Below are positions 1 through 7,576 of a stretch of 10,816 nt of DNA, in pieces (the first letter of the stretch is position 1; every line of letters begins with the position of its first letter). This DNA comes from Dunaliella salina (taxonomy: Eukaryota; Chlorophyta; Chlorophyceae; Chlamydomonadales; Dunaliellaceae): positions 569,213 through 580,028 of the forward strand of contig MU069535.1 of NCBI GenBank assembly GCA_002284615.2, in the 5' to 3' direction. The position numbers were made by a program, and so were the translations under genes. The notes beneath the pieces are model-generated. The model searched no databases, was not told the DNA's origin, and saw only the letters and a program-made list of their open reading frames with translations.

Positions 1-26
1 TGTGTGTGTGTGTGTGTGTGTGTGTG
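1..26. repeat. (TG)13 microsatellite at the window edge
   Basis: Thirteen uninterrupted TG dinucleotides open the window, so the true length may extend to the left. It lies upstream of the first recognisable exon, in either an intron or the 5' flank of the repeat-protein gene. Confidence 0.95.
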
Positions 27-38
27 ACCTTGTGTAGC

Positions 39-80
39 TTTTTACTTTTTCACTTTTTACTTTTCCACTTTTTCACTTTG
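39..80. repeat. T-rich imperfect 15-mer tandem repeat
   Basis: Units TTTTTACTTTTTCAC (39-53) and TTTTTACTTTTCCAC (54-68) are followed by a partial third unit. On the plus strand this is a long pyrimidine-rich tract and could be intronic, although no strong acceptor AG follows it directly. Confidence 0.8.
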
Positions 81-153
81 CATGATGCTGAACCATGATA
101 ATTGTTGAATCATGTTTGAAATTTCAGTTGGTTCAGTGATACGCGCTCCCGGG

Positions 154-224
154 TTGGTGATGTGTGTTTATGACACGCTGATCTAGCACAACAAATTGGT
201 GATATGTGTGTGACGCGCTGATCT
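154..224. repeat. imperfect direct repeat of about 30 bp
   Basis: Copy 1 (154-184) and copy 2 (196-224) both begin TTGGTGAT, pass through a TGTGTG stretch and end in CGCTGATCT, with a few substitutions and a 2-nt length difference. The second copy ends ten bases before the putative acceptor AG of the first visible exon. It may be simple local duplication in an intron or 5' flank. Confidence 0.75.
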
Positions 225-234
225 CAAACGACAG

Positions 235-2763
235 GTGGCAGTGAGGAAGAGGGCAGCAGCATGTTCAAGGATGCCAGGAGCATTGAAGAAGAAGTTCAGC
301 GCGGTGTGCTGGAGGGTGTAAAAAGCTTACAGGAGGAGCTGAGCAGGTAGGTGCAATTCTATGCTTGTGGGATGATACATGATATGATGTATATAAAGCG
401 CTCTCAAAGGAGCAGCCAGAGGTGATCCTTGTTACGAGTAGAAAGGTGATATGTACTGATGTAAGATGATGCCACCATCACTCAAACTGCCTGTGTGCAA
501 TTCCCTCTGCTACAATAACACAGGTCTGAGGAGGCTGGGTTTGAGCGCTTGGTGGAGGCTCTGCACAGTGGGCTGGAAGAGGTCGGCAGCATGCTCAGAG
601 AAGCAGCAGCCAAGACGGGTGAGGAAGCATTGGAGCGGGGAGCAGAGGCAGCTCTAAAGCCCTTGGAAGAAGCACTCAGCACGTATGTAGAAATGGCTTT
701 GGAGGGAGTCAGGGAGGCTGGGAAAAGGGTGATTGAGGGGGCTGCGGATTTGGACAAGGAGGCACAAGAGTTGGCTGAGGAGGTGAAGCGTGAAGCTTTG
801 AAGGAGGTTGTGCAGCTGGTGGTTGAAGTGCTTCGCCGTGGAGTGGAGGAAGTGAGGAAAGCAAAGGAGGAAGGAGGGGAATTAGGTGAGGAGGCTGGGA
901 TGGAGGTGTCCAAGGAAGTGGCAAAGAGGGCTGTAGAGCTGCTGGAAAAAGTAGCAGAGCAGGCGGAGAGTATTGGGGAGGATGGGGCTGCTTCGATTGA
1001 GGAAGCACTCCATGAAGCAGCAAAGGCTGCAGCAGAGCTTGCAGAAGGGGAAGGGACAGGCAAGGAAGATTCGAAGCCAGGAAAGGAAAAGGGTAGCGAG
1101 GTGGCTGGCAGTCCAGAGGAAAAGCAGAGGGAAGTGGGAGAGGATGGAGTAAGTCTTGAAGAGGAAGTCATTGGGAAGGTGGCTGAGAGGGCAGAGGAGG
1201 CTTTCCAACAGGAGTTCAAAGAGGCTGTTCAGAGGGCGAGGGAAGGAGGAGAAGAGGAGGCTGAGCGTACAGGTGAGGAGTATACTAAGCTTCTTGAGGA
1301 AGTGCGCAGGGATGCAGCAAAGGCAGCAGCAGAATGGATGGAGGCATTGAGCAAGGAGGGGCTCAGTCTTTCTGGGGAAAGCAGCAACAAGGCAGCCAAA
1401 AGATTAGAGAAAGGGGAAGGGACAGGAGAGGAGGATATGAAGCGAGCAGAGAAAGAGGGCAACAAGGCAGCTGACAGTGCAGAAGAAAAGGGGGCCAGAA
1501 CAGGGGATGAGGGAGCAAGTCTTGCAGGAAAAGTCAGCAGGGAGGTGGCTGAAAGAGCAGAGGCAGCCTTCCGAAGGCAATTCAAAGAGGCCGTGCGGAA
1601 GGCAAATACAGTAATACAAGTTGAGCGCACAGGAAAGGAATCTGGTAAGCTTCTTGAGGAAGTGCGCAGGGAGGCTGCAAAAGCAGCAGGAGAATGGATG
1701 GAGGGATTGAGCGAGGAAGTGATCAGTCATTCTGGGGAAAGCAGCAGTGAGGCAGCCAAAGGAGCAGCAGAGGAAAGGGAAGGGACAAGGGAGAAGGATC
1801 CAAAGGCGGCAGAAGAAGAGGGCAAAATGGCAGCCGGCAGTGCAGAAGAAAAGGGAGATAGAGCAGGGGAGAACGGAGCAAGTCTCGCAGGAAAAGTCAG
1901 CAGGGAAGTGGCTGAAAGGGCAGAGGAGGCATTCCAAAGGGAGCTCGAGGAGGCTGTTCAGAGGGCAAGTGAAGGAGGGGAAGAGGGGGCTGAGCGCACA
2001 GGAGAGGGATATACTAAGCTTCTTGAGGAAGTGCGCAGCGAGGCTGCAAAGGCAGCAGCAGGATGGATGGAGGGATTGAGCGAGGAGGGGATCAGTCTTT
2101 CTGGGAAAAGCAGCAGTGAGGCAGCCGATAGAGCAGGGGAGAAAGTATGGGGGAAGGCAGCAAGTCTTGCAGAGGAAGTCAGCAGGGAAGTGGCTGAAAG
2201 AGCAGAGAGGGCCTTCCAGAAGGGATTTGAAAGGGCTGTCAAGGAGGCAAGCAATGGAGGGGCAGAGGAGGGAGATGGAACAAGAAAGGATGGGGTGTCT
2301 GCAGGCATGGACGAGGCAATGAGGCTTGTGGAGGAGGTTTTGCAGAGGGGCCTGAAAGAAGCTACAGCTACTGGAGGGCAAGGAGCTGAAGGAGGTGGTC
2401 AGGTGTGTCCTCCTATTGTTTGCCCATAATTCAGCGTTTTTTTGAGTCAGCAACAGCTCCTCTTGGGCTTTGAAACACTAAACCATAAATAAAATTGTGC
2501 TGGCTTACTATATGCATTTGCAGGGCGGTTCAGCGGCAGCCCAACAAGTTGTCAAGGTCCTGCGTGCAGCTGCAGAGGAAGCAAACCCAAATCCTGGATC
2601 AGAGAGGAATGCAGAGCGTAGTGCTAAGCACATAGGGGAGATGTTAGCCCAGGGGGTGGACAAGTGGCTTGATGAGTACACGCCGGGAGTACTGGGACCA
2701 GCTGGAGAAAGTATGGCTGGTTCTGACTCCGGAGGGAAGGCAACGTTTGCAGGAAATGACTAA
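235..2763 (+). CDS. Ala/Glu-rich helical repeat protein, three exons, 5' end uncertain
   Basis: Function unknown. Proposed exons are 235-346, 524-2402 and 2524-2763 (stop TAA 2761-2763), joined in frame by GT-AG introns and giving about 742 visible residues. The first exon may be internal (acceptor CAG at 232-234) or may hold the start at the in-frame ATG 261-263. The product is extremely rich in Ala, Glu, Lys and Arg, has no cysteine once spliced, shows no signal peptide or membrane segment, and reads as long charged helices. From 1152 it consists of tandem units of about 120 residues, each with conserved SL(A/E)xxVSREVAERAE, LLEEVR and WMEGLS stretches. The last exon ends in a different, less charged tail with KWLDEYTPG. 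Composition resembles LEA-type or apolipoprotein-like amphipathic proteins, but this is composition only and no family can be named. Exon 1 and the start of exon 2 share a helical pattern (GSSMFKDA / GSMLREAA), which supports exon 1 as coding. Confidence 0.8.
347..523 (+). other. intron 1 of the repeat-protein gene
   Basis: Donor GTAGGT at 347 and acceptor ACACAG ending at 523 give 177 nt. Splicing rejoins AG|G as an Arg codon and keeps the main frame open. A TATA-like TATATAAAG lies inside at 390-398, so an internal promoter cannot be excluded, but coding similarity across the splice favours an intron. Confidence 0.75.
1152..2402 (+). repeat. intragenic tandem repeats, four units of about 360 bp
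   Basis: Units begin at Ser-Leu codons: R1 1152-1517 (122 aa), R2 1518-1880 (121 aa), R3 1881-2162 (94 aa, lacking most of the hydrophilic linker), R4 2163-2402 (divergent second half). A half unit matching only the linker part (EGTGKED...EEKxxxxGEDG) precedes R1 at about 995-1151. Each full unit has a helical block, an ERTG-x-LLEEVR-x-EAAKAA block, a single Trp in (E/G)WME(A/G)LS, a Ser-rich SGxSSxxAA stretch, then a Lys/Glu linker. DNA similarity between units is high enough to permit unequal recombination and copy-number change. Confidence 0.85.
2403..2523 (+). other. intron 2 of the repeat-protein gene
   Basis: Donor CAG|GTGTGT at 2403 and acceptor ATTTGCAG ending at 2523 give a 121-nt phase-0 intron. 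Without splicing the frame ends within nine codons (VCPPIVCP, stop 2427-2429), which would add the only cysteines. Splicing adds 79 residues in an open frame to the TAA at 2761. Confidence 0.75.
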
Positions 2764-3200
2764 TATTCCATTGCAAAATCCTGTCAAGAAACAGGTGTTA
2801 GTCCAACAGTGCGTTGCTGCTGTGCAATGCCCTGCTCATGTTTATCTTTGCGTGCAATGTGATCCCACAAGGCTTAACGCTGAAGGTGGAACAAGGGAAG
2901 TGGTATACAAGGTGACCAATGCAACATAAATGATATATTCATGAGAATTATAAGATATAAGTGCGAATCTTGAACGTGAATACATTCTGGACGTGAAATT
3001 CTGGTATTGCAGCTGGTAGTGGTTGTGAATGTGCTCCTGCTGTTGGAGTCGCTGATGTGATGGAACTGTGTGGGTGTGCTGGATTTTTCCTTTTTTAGAA
3101 GATGCAGTTAGGCTGAAAGGGCTGGAGCTCGGCATTTGTTTTCCTGTACGTGCATGAAAAGAGTCATGTTTCACACACAATGTAAATCTGAAAAATGGGA
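2764..3200 (+). terminator. 3' UTR with TGTAA polyadenylation signal
   Basis: No coding frame of note follows the stop at 2763. TGTAA, the usual green-algal polyadenylation signal, occurs at 3181-3185, so cleavage would be expected roughly 10-20 nt downstream, near 3200. The UTR would be about 430 nt, an ordinary length for such genes. Confidence 0.55.
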
Positions 3201-4300
3201 TAGTAGATGCCTCGGCCTTGGGTTATCTTTTCTCCTTAGAAGCAGTGGTAGCAATAGTCTATGATGTGTATTGCATTAATGGAAAACCCAATAGCCAGTG
3301 CTGTGCTGGAATTGAGAATGAGCTCCGCCAGTAATCCCTGCTCTGCTCAGGCAATGCTGGGAGCAAAGAGAAGAAAATAATGATCTGCGCAGGCCAAAGG
3401 CTGCATGCAGAAAGGAAAGGGTCCCTAGCAAGTTAGTAGGGGCCTTATCAAAGGTCCCTCAAGCCTGCACACAGCCAGCCTTGGTGAGGGAAAGAAGTAG
3501 AGCTGATGGGGATCTGGAGGATTGCCAGTTTTTCTCTTGGGCGCCCAGACTCTCCTTCTCTCTTCCTCCTCCGCTGCCTGTCCAGCAAAGCCTCCCTTCC
3601 CCCCCGCGAGGGACCCCTGATAATGAGAAGTTTCCGTGCTCAAGCATGTCAGGTGTTCATATCAGTCATTCATCTTTGAATGGCATGGCAGCTCAATTTG
3701 GATGCTAGTAATTTTGCTTTTTGTCTGGTTAGGCCCGATTGGAGGTTGACAAGAAGCTTGATTAGTCGTTGTGGATTGTGCCTGCTACAACAAATACGAT
3801 GATGTACAGAGTCACTTATTCCTGTTTAGGTTTGTGTCCCCTGTATTTGTTGAGTAGTCAGGAACCTTAAGTTCCTGCAAAGCAAGACAATCTGTGCTGC
3901 CAATGTGCCATGGAGTCAAGGCTTTCCCTAAGAGAGCCTTTGCTAATACCTGAGTTCTATTTCGGTTGCATCGTGAGATGCGTGAGGATGTTGCATTTAC
4001 AGAGCAGACTCACCAACTTGCCAGGCATAAAAAGAAGAAGAAGAAAGAAAGACAGGGGGAAGGCAGGAAGTGTGCCTCAGGTTTCAAAATAAAACCTGAG
4101 GCAAGTTGGAAAGTGTTTCTGGAAATACAAAAGATGGAGACATAATACTAGGATTCCTAGTAGGAAACAGGAAAATACACAGGTCACACATCTCACTTCC
4201 TGCAACCTCCAAGAACCTGAGTTCTTTTGCAAGCAAAGCAAACTCAGTGATTCTGCTAGAGATATTTTTTCGCTCAATTACAGCTCTTTGACATGGTGAA
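3201..4300. other. intergenic stretch, no gene recognised
   Basis: Only short unrelated open frames occur and none has a recognisable domain or credible splice structure. Notable items are a C-rich run at about 3560-3610, a short stretch at 3490-3520 resembling 10106-10137, and the hairpin listed separately at 4073-4103. I cannot assign the rest. Confidence 0.6.
4073..4103. repeat. perfect 12-bp inverted repeat, 7-nt loop
   Basis: TGCCTCAGGTTT (4073-4084) and AAACCTGAGGCA (4092-4103) are exact reverse complements around the loop CAAAATA. No adjacent gene, terminator U-run or transposon end is evident. Confidence 0.9.
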
Positions 4301-4420
4301 CTAATTGCACCCTGAAAGAACGTGAAGGGCTATGTCAGGCTCCCCACATAGGGGGCATAGGAGACTGGTGGACATTTTGAATTGCAAATCCCTGTTTTTG
4401 GCTCCTTCATATGCTTTATG
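4301..4420 (-). pseudogene. LINE-type ORF fragment with C-x2-C...H...C zinc-binding stretch
   Basis: Read on the minus strand from 4420 to the stop at 4301-4303, the frame gives a KxxxLQFKMSTS lead-in, then CPLCGEPDIALHVLSGC. This is the C-x2-C-x8-H-x4-C pattern I associate with the region downstream of RNase H in green-algal LINE polyproteins. An in-frame TGA (4421-4423) separates it from a further unrecognised open frame running to about 4801. After SGCN it stops abruptly, so both ends are broken. Its orientation is opposite to the other LINE pieces here. The assignment rests on remembered family pattern, not on a search. Confidence 0.55.
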
Positions 4421-4423
4421 TCA

Positions 4424-5006
4424 GGCTAGGCATGCTAGGCAAGAAGTGAGGGCGATAATGAAGCAGGCGGATTCCCGCCTTTTTGGTATGCAGAATAGTT
4501 TTGGGTAACTTGGCACTTCTGCATCAGAAAAAGTGGGGATGAGGTGTTGCAGGTAAGGCAGGGGCATATTTCGAGGCATTTTAGGCCAAAATTGGCCATT
4601 CCCTACGAATTGGGTGCCATGCATGTTTTGACCGGAATTGGCCCCATTTTTTGGCTTCCAGGTACATATTGTGTCAAACTTGACCCATCGGAGTGAAAAA
4701 CGGGGGGGTAAAAATTGGCCCAAAAGCACTAGGAGCATGAGCGCGTCTGCAAGCAAAAGTGGTGCAAAACTGGAAAGCGCGCATGCGCAGCACCTGGCCA
4801 CAATCTGAGTCTCAGATGTTGTTTAGTATGTTCACCATGTATGCCCTGCCGAGTTTGGGGATTAAGGTGCAGGTATGCGTGCTTCTGGAGCTTGGTCAAA
4901 GCTGGGAGCTGTCTCAACAAAGGATCCATGCTCAATGCTCCACTTAGCACTCTGAAAGCATGAGCTAGCTTTTCTCCTCAAAAACTCAAATCCTGCTCGA
5001 TGGGAC
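4424..5006. other. unassigned stretch between two LINE remnants
   Basis: No domain was recognised in either direction. A minus-strand open frame continues from the zinc-finger scrap up to about 4801, and parts may be eroded retroelement, but I could not support it. A G-run and several AATTGGCC-like repeats occur at 4590-4720. Confidence 0.4.
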
Positions 5007-5337
5007 CTCACCTGGTCCAGGGCCGAGTGCAACATGCTTTTTGAACCTTTCTTCCAGGATTTCTTTGAGTCACACCCTTGTCTCCTGCATCAAGTTGGCA
5101 CGCAAGTTATTTTTCATTTCCTTAGCAAAACACTAAGCTTTTCTTCTTTGTGTCTAAGCTTATGGATTTATTTAGCTGACGTCTTAAAATTAGCCAAATT
5201 GTGCTTTTTTGCTTGAGATGCTCTGCCTGACTTTTGAGCACTTCTTTCTTTTTTTGCTCGAACTGGTCTGGTTACAGGCCTCTGTCTCCACTCAGCTGCC
5301 CTTGTAGGCGGATAAAGTAATATAACCTTACCTTACC
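5007..5337 (+). mobile_element. 3' end of a decayed LINE: ORF C-terminus, 3' UTR and CCTTA tail
   Basis: The frame from 5007 gives LFEPFFQDFFESHP...HQVGTQVIFHFLS, resembling the extreme C-terminus of green-algal LINE ORFs and similar to the FKPFFQEF stretch at about 7386. It then shifts frame near 5130. The proper ending is in another frame, KLFFFVSKLMDLFS with stop TGA 5177-5179. About 145 nt of T-rich 3' UTR follow, ending in CCTTA CCTTA CC (5326-5337), a short-repeat tail as expected for a LINE 3' terminus. Upstream coding sequence is missing or too eroded to recognise. Confidence 0.6.
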
Positions 5338-5735
5338 ATAAGGATTTATTTTCGGCTGGCTGATACCAACAACGAGCCAACGACCTGGCTGAAGGTCACC
5401 CCCCCTTGTGACCAAACCATGTTATCCTAAAATGCACCCACTCCCAAGTATGCAATCCAGAGGGTCCCAACTTGGCCATTTTGGGGCTTTTTTACAGGAA
5501 ATTTCTCTGAGGCTCCATGGCCTCGCCTTCCCCAACAATTTTTATATTGTTATGTTCTTTGGTGATAAAGATGTAACCTAACAAAAAAATTATGGAAAAA
5601 TGGGCCTTGTGTGTGAGCTAGGGTGCTCCAGAAGGGGAAAAGGGGGCAATGTGGCAATGTGGTGAAAAATGGGAATTTTCCACATTACCCCATTTATTCA
5701 AATTTACCCTCAGGCATGTACCAGTGATACAGCAG
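5338..5735. other. spacer between two LINE remnants, no gene
   Basis: No credible coding sequence. It holds a tandem CAATGTGG pair (5647-5662) whose second copy forms a 7-bp stem with CCACATT (5680-5686). The sequence is rich in runs of C, G and A. Confidence 0.5.
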
Positions 5736-6215
5736 GGTATGCTTGTTGACAAGCACATGAATTTGAAGGTGTCTGAGGAGCATGCTGTGCGGCCTTACAT
5801 GGCTGCGCAGTAAAGGATTAGAGAGTTTGTGCATGAACATGAGCTTAGGGATAGGCCACACGCTTTAATTTGGCTATCTAAAGTGTATGGTATTCTGGCT
5901 GGAATGTATGCGTGCCAAGTGTGGGGAACAGGATATTCAAGTGAAGGCTGTGAATTCAAGAGCCAATTACAAAAAAGGCAATTGTGCTCCTTAAGGCGGT
6001 TTCTAGGTGTGAAGAGCTCTGCCACAAACTGGCCAGTGCTGAGAGAGTGTGGCCAAGGGCCTCTACAATTCTATTGGTTCAGGGCCACTGTCAAGTTTTT
6101 TAACGGTATGCTTGACTCAAACAGTGAGACATTACGCAGGGTTCTGAAAGCAGACTTAAACCTTGCTAATAGGGATGAGGCTTGTTGGTCTGCTCATGTG
6201 TCCTCAGCCTTTAGT
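5736..6215 (+). pseudogene. LINE reverse transcriptase C-terminal region, 5'-truncated, ends at assembly N
   Basis: Similarity to LINE ORF2 proteins begins at 5736 (GMLVDKHMNLKV), continues through RPYMAAQ, an in-frame TAA (5811-5813), then RIREF...LIWLSKVYGILAGMYACQVWGT, LRRFLGVKSS, VLRECGQGPLQFYWFRATVKF and LKADLNLANRDEACWSAHVS. This region lies downstream of the RT catalytic core. The RT core and endonuclease are absent, so the copy is 5'-truncated. The frame is open from 5814 to the N at 6216 and continues in register at 8776 if the intervening block is removed. Confidence 0.8.
5952..6215 (+). repeat. 264-bp exact duplicate, copy 1
   Basis: Base-for-base identical by eye to 8512-8775. 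It starts at a GAATTC and ends immediately before the N at 6216. Both copies read in the same LINE frame (88 codons). Exact identity inside otherwise decayed sequence, with ends abutting N's, points to overlapping contig ends rather than to a biological duplication. Confidence 0.95.
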
Positions 6216-6216
6216 N
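6216..6216. other. single ambiguous base, probable contig join
   Basis: A lone N sits exactly at the end of the 264-bp duplicate. Sequence on its right is unrelated to the expected continuation, which is found instead at 8776. Confidence 0.8.
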
Positions 6217-6217
6217 T

Positions 6218-6439
6218 GCAGAAGAAGCCTATGGTACAGGGTCCAAATCCCAATCACTCATGCTCCAGCTACACAAAGCGCACGCGGATGCTCTCACGCA
6301 TGACACCCTCCTGTTTTGAGGATTGTTACGCCTGCTCACAAGGACTCTTCTAGCCCTGTGGCTTGCAAAGAGATATGTTGCTCCGGGTTGCATGTTTGTT
6401 AGTCAGGTGTGTGGCACAGGTTCCATGTGGGCAGGCTAG
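6218..6439 (+). pseudogene. possible LINE fragment (LWLAK...QVxGT region), broken
   Basis: One frame from 6218 reads through LQLHKAHADALTHDTLLF, a TGA at 6317-6319, then LALWLAKRYVAPGCMFVSQV and CGTGSMWAG before a TAG at 6437-6439. The second half parallels LIWLSKVYGILAGMYACQVW at about 5868-5927, so it is probably a diverged copy of the same LINE segment. Downstream similarity is lost. The match is short, hence moderate confidence. Confidence 0.4.
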
Positions 6440-6779
6440 GACTTGCTCTGCAAATTCTGAGGAATTAAATCTTGCTGAGCAAGCTAAGATGAAGCTGCAG
6501 GCTTAGGATAGTGAGTAATTGTACTGCACAAATTCAGCGGGTTCGCAATACTGATTGAGCAGGCTATGTTTTCAGGAGGTGCTGTTCCCATGTAGGTTTT
6601 TACAGGAATTTATCTGAAATGGAGTGCTTTTGGTCTTGGAGCCGAGCAAGGTTTGTTTGTGGGTCAGCACCCGCATCTTTGGTGGACCCTTAAGTCAGAC
6701 TAGATTGTTGTGGGGAGTTCTCACTGTTGAAATGTGAAATGTATTTTCAACAAAGGCGTGTTAGAGGCTGAATCTCTGG
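6440..6779. other. unassigned stretch, no gene
   Basis: No domain, repeat or credible frame was recognised on either strand between the LINE scrap and the nad2-like sequence. Confidence 0.5.
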
Positions 6780-7110
6780 ATCCTGCCAGAAAATAAAGGC
6801 TTTACCAAAGAAACCAGCTAAAGGTGGTAAACCAGCTAAAGTTGAAGCAACTTGCATCGTTGAACGATAGAGAAACCAGCTAAAGTTGAAGCAACTTGCA
6901 TCGTTGAAGGATAGAGAGTAAATTTTAATCATGCAAGCTCCATAATACGAATAGTTCCATAACAATACATAAACATGTGTTGAAATAAAGCATGGAAACC
7001 AGCAGATTCCACAGCTAATAACATTAAACCCATTTCATTAATGATACTACAAGCAAATCAGGTACGTAAAGCAGGTTGATTAGAAGCATAAAAGAACTTA
7101 TCAAATGACA
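6780..7110 (-). pseudogene. nad2: nad2-like sequence (probable nuclear copy of mitochondrial DNA), broken
   Basis: Read on the minus strand, 6840-6786 encodes LAGLPPLAGFFGKAFIFW, the hallmark loop of NADH dehydrogenase subunit 2 (complex I, inner mitochondrial membrane). Further upstream in the gene, a second frame gives FACSIINEMGLMLLAVESAG and FHALFQHMFMY, consistent with preceding hydrophobic helices. Codons favour TTA, GGT, CCT and GCT, an organelle-like bias unlike the host gene. The two frames differ by exactly the shift caused by a 44-bp tandem duplication (6829-6872 and 6873-6916). Two in-frame TGAs (6929-6931 and 7058-7060) interrupt the older frame. It is not translatable as it stands. 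Plastid ndhB shares the motif but is absent from green-algal plastids as far as I know. Limits on both sides are approximate. Confidence 0.55.
6829..6916. repeat. 44-bp tandem duplication within the nad2-like sequence
   Basis: Unit 1 is 6829-6872 and unit 2 is 6873-6916, with one difference (C at 6865 versus G at 6909). On the minus strand each encodes STMQVASTLAG in its own frame. Because 44 is not a multiple of three, the duplication itself breaks the reading frame. Confidence 0.95.
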
Positions 7111-7276
7111 GCAACCTTTCTGCTGGCCGTCGCATATGGATGATTGATGCAAATCACCTCTCCTTGAGTGCTTTGTTCCGGATTGCCTAAGCAAGTTATG
7201 CATTATATGCATATGCATAATAGCAGGTTCTGGCGTCTTGCGCATCCTTTACAGTCGGAGCTCTTTCACAGGATGA
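7111..7276. other. short spacer with ATGCAT-rich palindrome
   Basis: TTATGCAT (7196-7203) and ATGCATAA (7213-7220) are reverse complements around a 9-nt centre that also contains ATGCAT. No gene was recognised. The nad2-like frame may extend weakly to about 7155. Confidence 0.5.
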
Positions 7277-7552
7277 GTGTCCTGTGTCAGGTGCACCTGC
7301 AATGAGACGCAAGATGAAGCACATGATCTATTTGCCTGCACTAGTGAAGAAGCTCGCACTGTGCGCCGATTGCGTCATTTGTGTTTCAAGCCATTCTTCC
7401 AGGAATTCACAACTTGCAGCGCAAGGTGTAGTACCTCTTTCGCCGCAACTTTTGAAGCGTGCAGCATGGAGAGTGTGAAGAGGGAGAACCCTGCCTGGCT
7501 CCAGGATCTAGCTAACCTCATCCCAGAAGACATGTGGATTGTTTTAGTGTAA
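7277..7552 (+). pseudogene. LINE ORF C-terminal zinc-finger fragment
   Basis: The open frame (preceded by TGA 7274-7276) begins with CVRCTCNETQDEAHDLFAC, the C-x2-C-x-C...DExH-x-LF-x-C motif also found at 9105-9161, followed by LRRL and FKPFFQEF as near other LINE ends here. The tail to 7552 (SVKRENPAWLQDLANLIPED) is less typical. No RT region precedes it, so this is a separate 5'-truncated or rearranged LINE copy. It lies entirely within the suspicious N-bounded block. Confidence 0.6.
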
Positions 7553-7576
7553 GGAGTGACCCCATCTCGATTATTA

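Noticed and set aside
466..657. 63-codon plus-strand frame starting with two Met codons
   Set aside because: It spans inferred intron 1 into exon 2 in the wrong frame and has no recognisable protein.
1404..2453. 349-codon open frame on the minus strand, and other long antisense frames at 482-1219
   Set aside because: They mirror the GC-rich, Glu/Ala-codon repeats of the plus-strand gene. The translations are Ser/Leu/Cys-rich low-complexity with no domain or splice signals, so they are shadows.
5647..5686. Tandem CAATGTGG pair and 7-bp stem AATGTGG / CCACATT as a regulatory hairpin
   Set aside because: The stem is short and imperfect, lies in low-complexity sequence and has no nearby gene.
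5811..5813. TAA as a reassigned Gln codon (as in some ulvophyte algae)
   Set aside because: It is a single occurrence in a decayed retroelement. The host gene appears to use TAA as its real stop and other LINE frames end in TGA, so a simple mutation is enough.
6811..6823. AAACCAGCTAAAG as a third partial copy of the 44-bp tandem unit
   Set aside because: It is explained by the protein itself, since the nad2 motif contains LAG twice (LAGLPPLAGF). The similarity does not extend beyond 13 bases.
7196..7220. ATGCAT-rich palindrome as a binding site
   Set aside because: The arms are only 8 bp, in an AT-rich area with simple alternating sequence. It has no gene partner and is likely chance.
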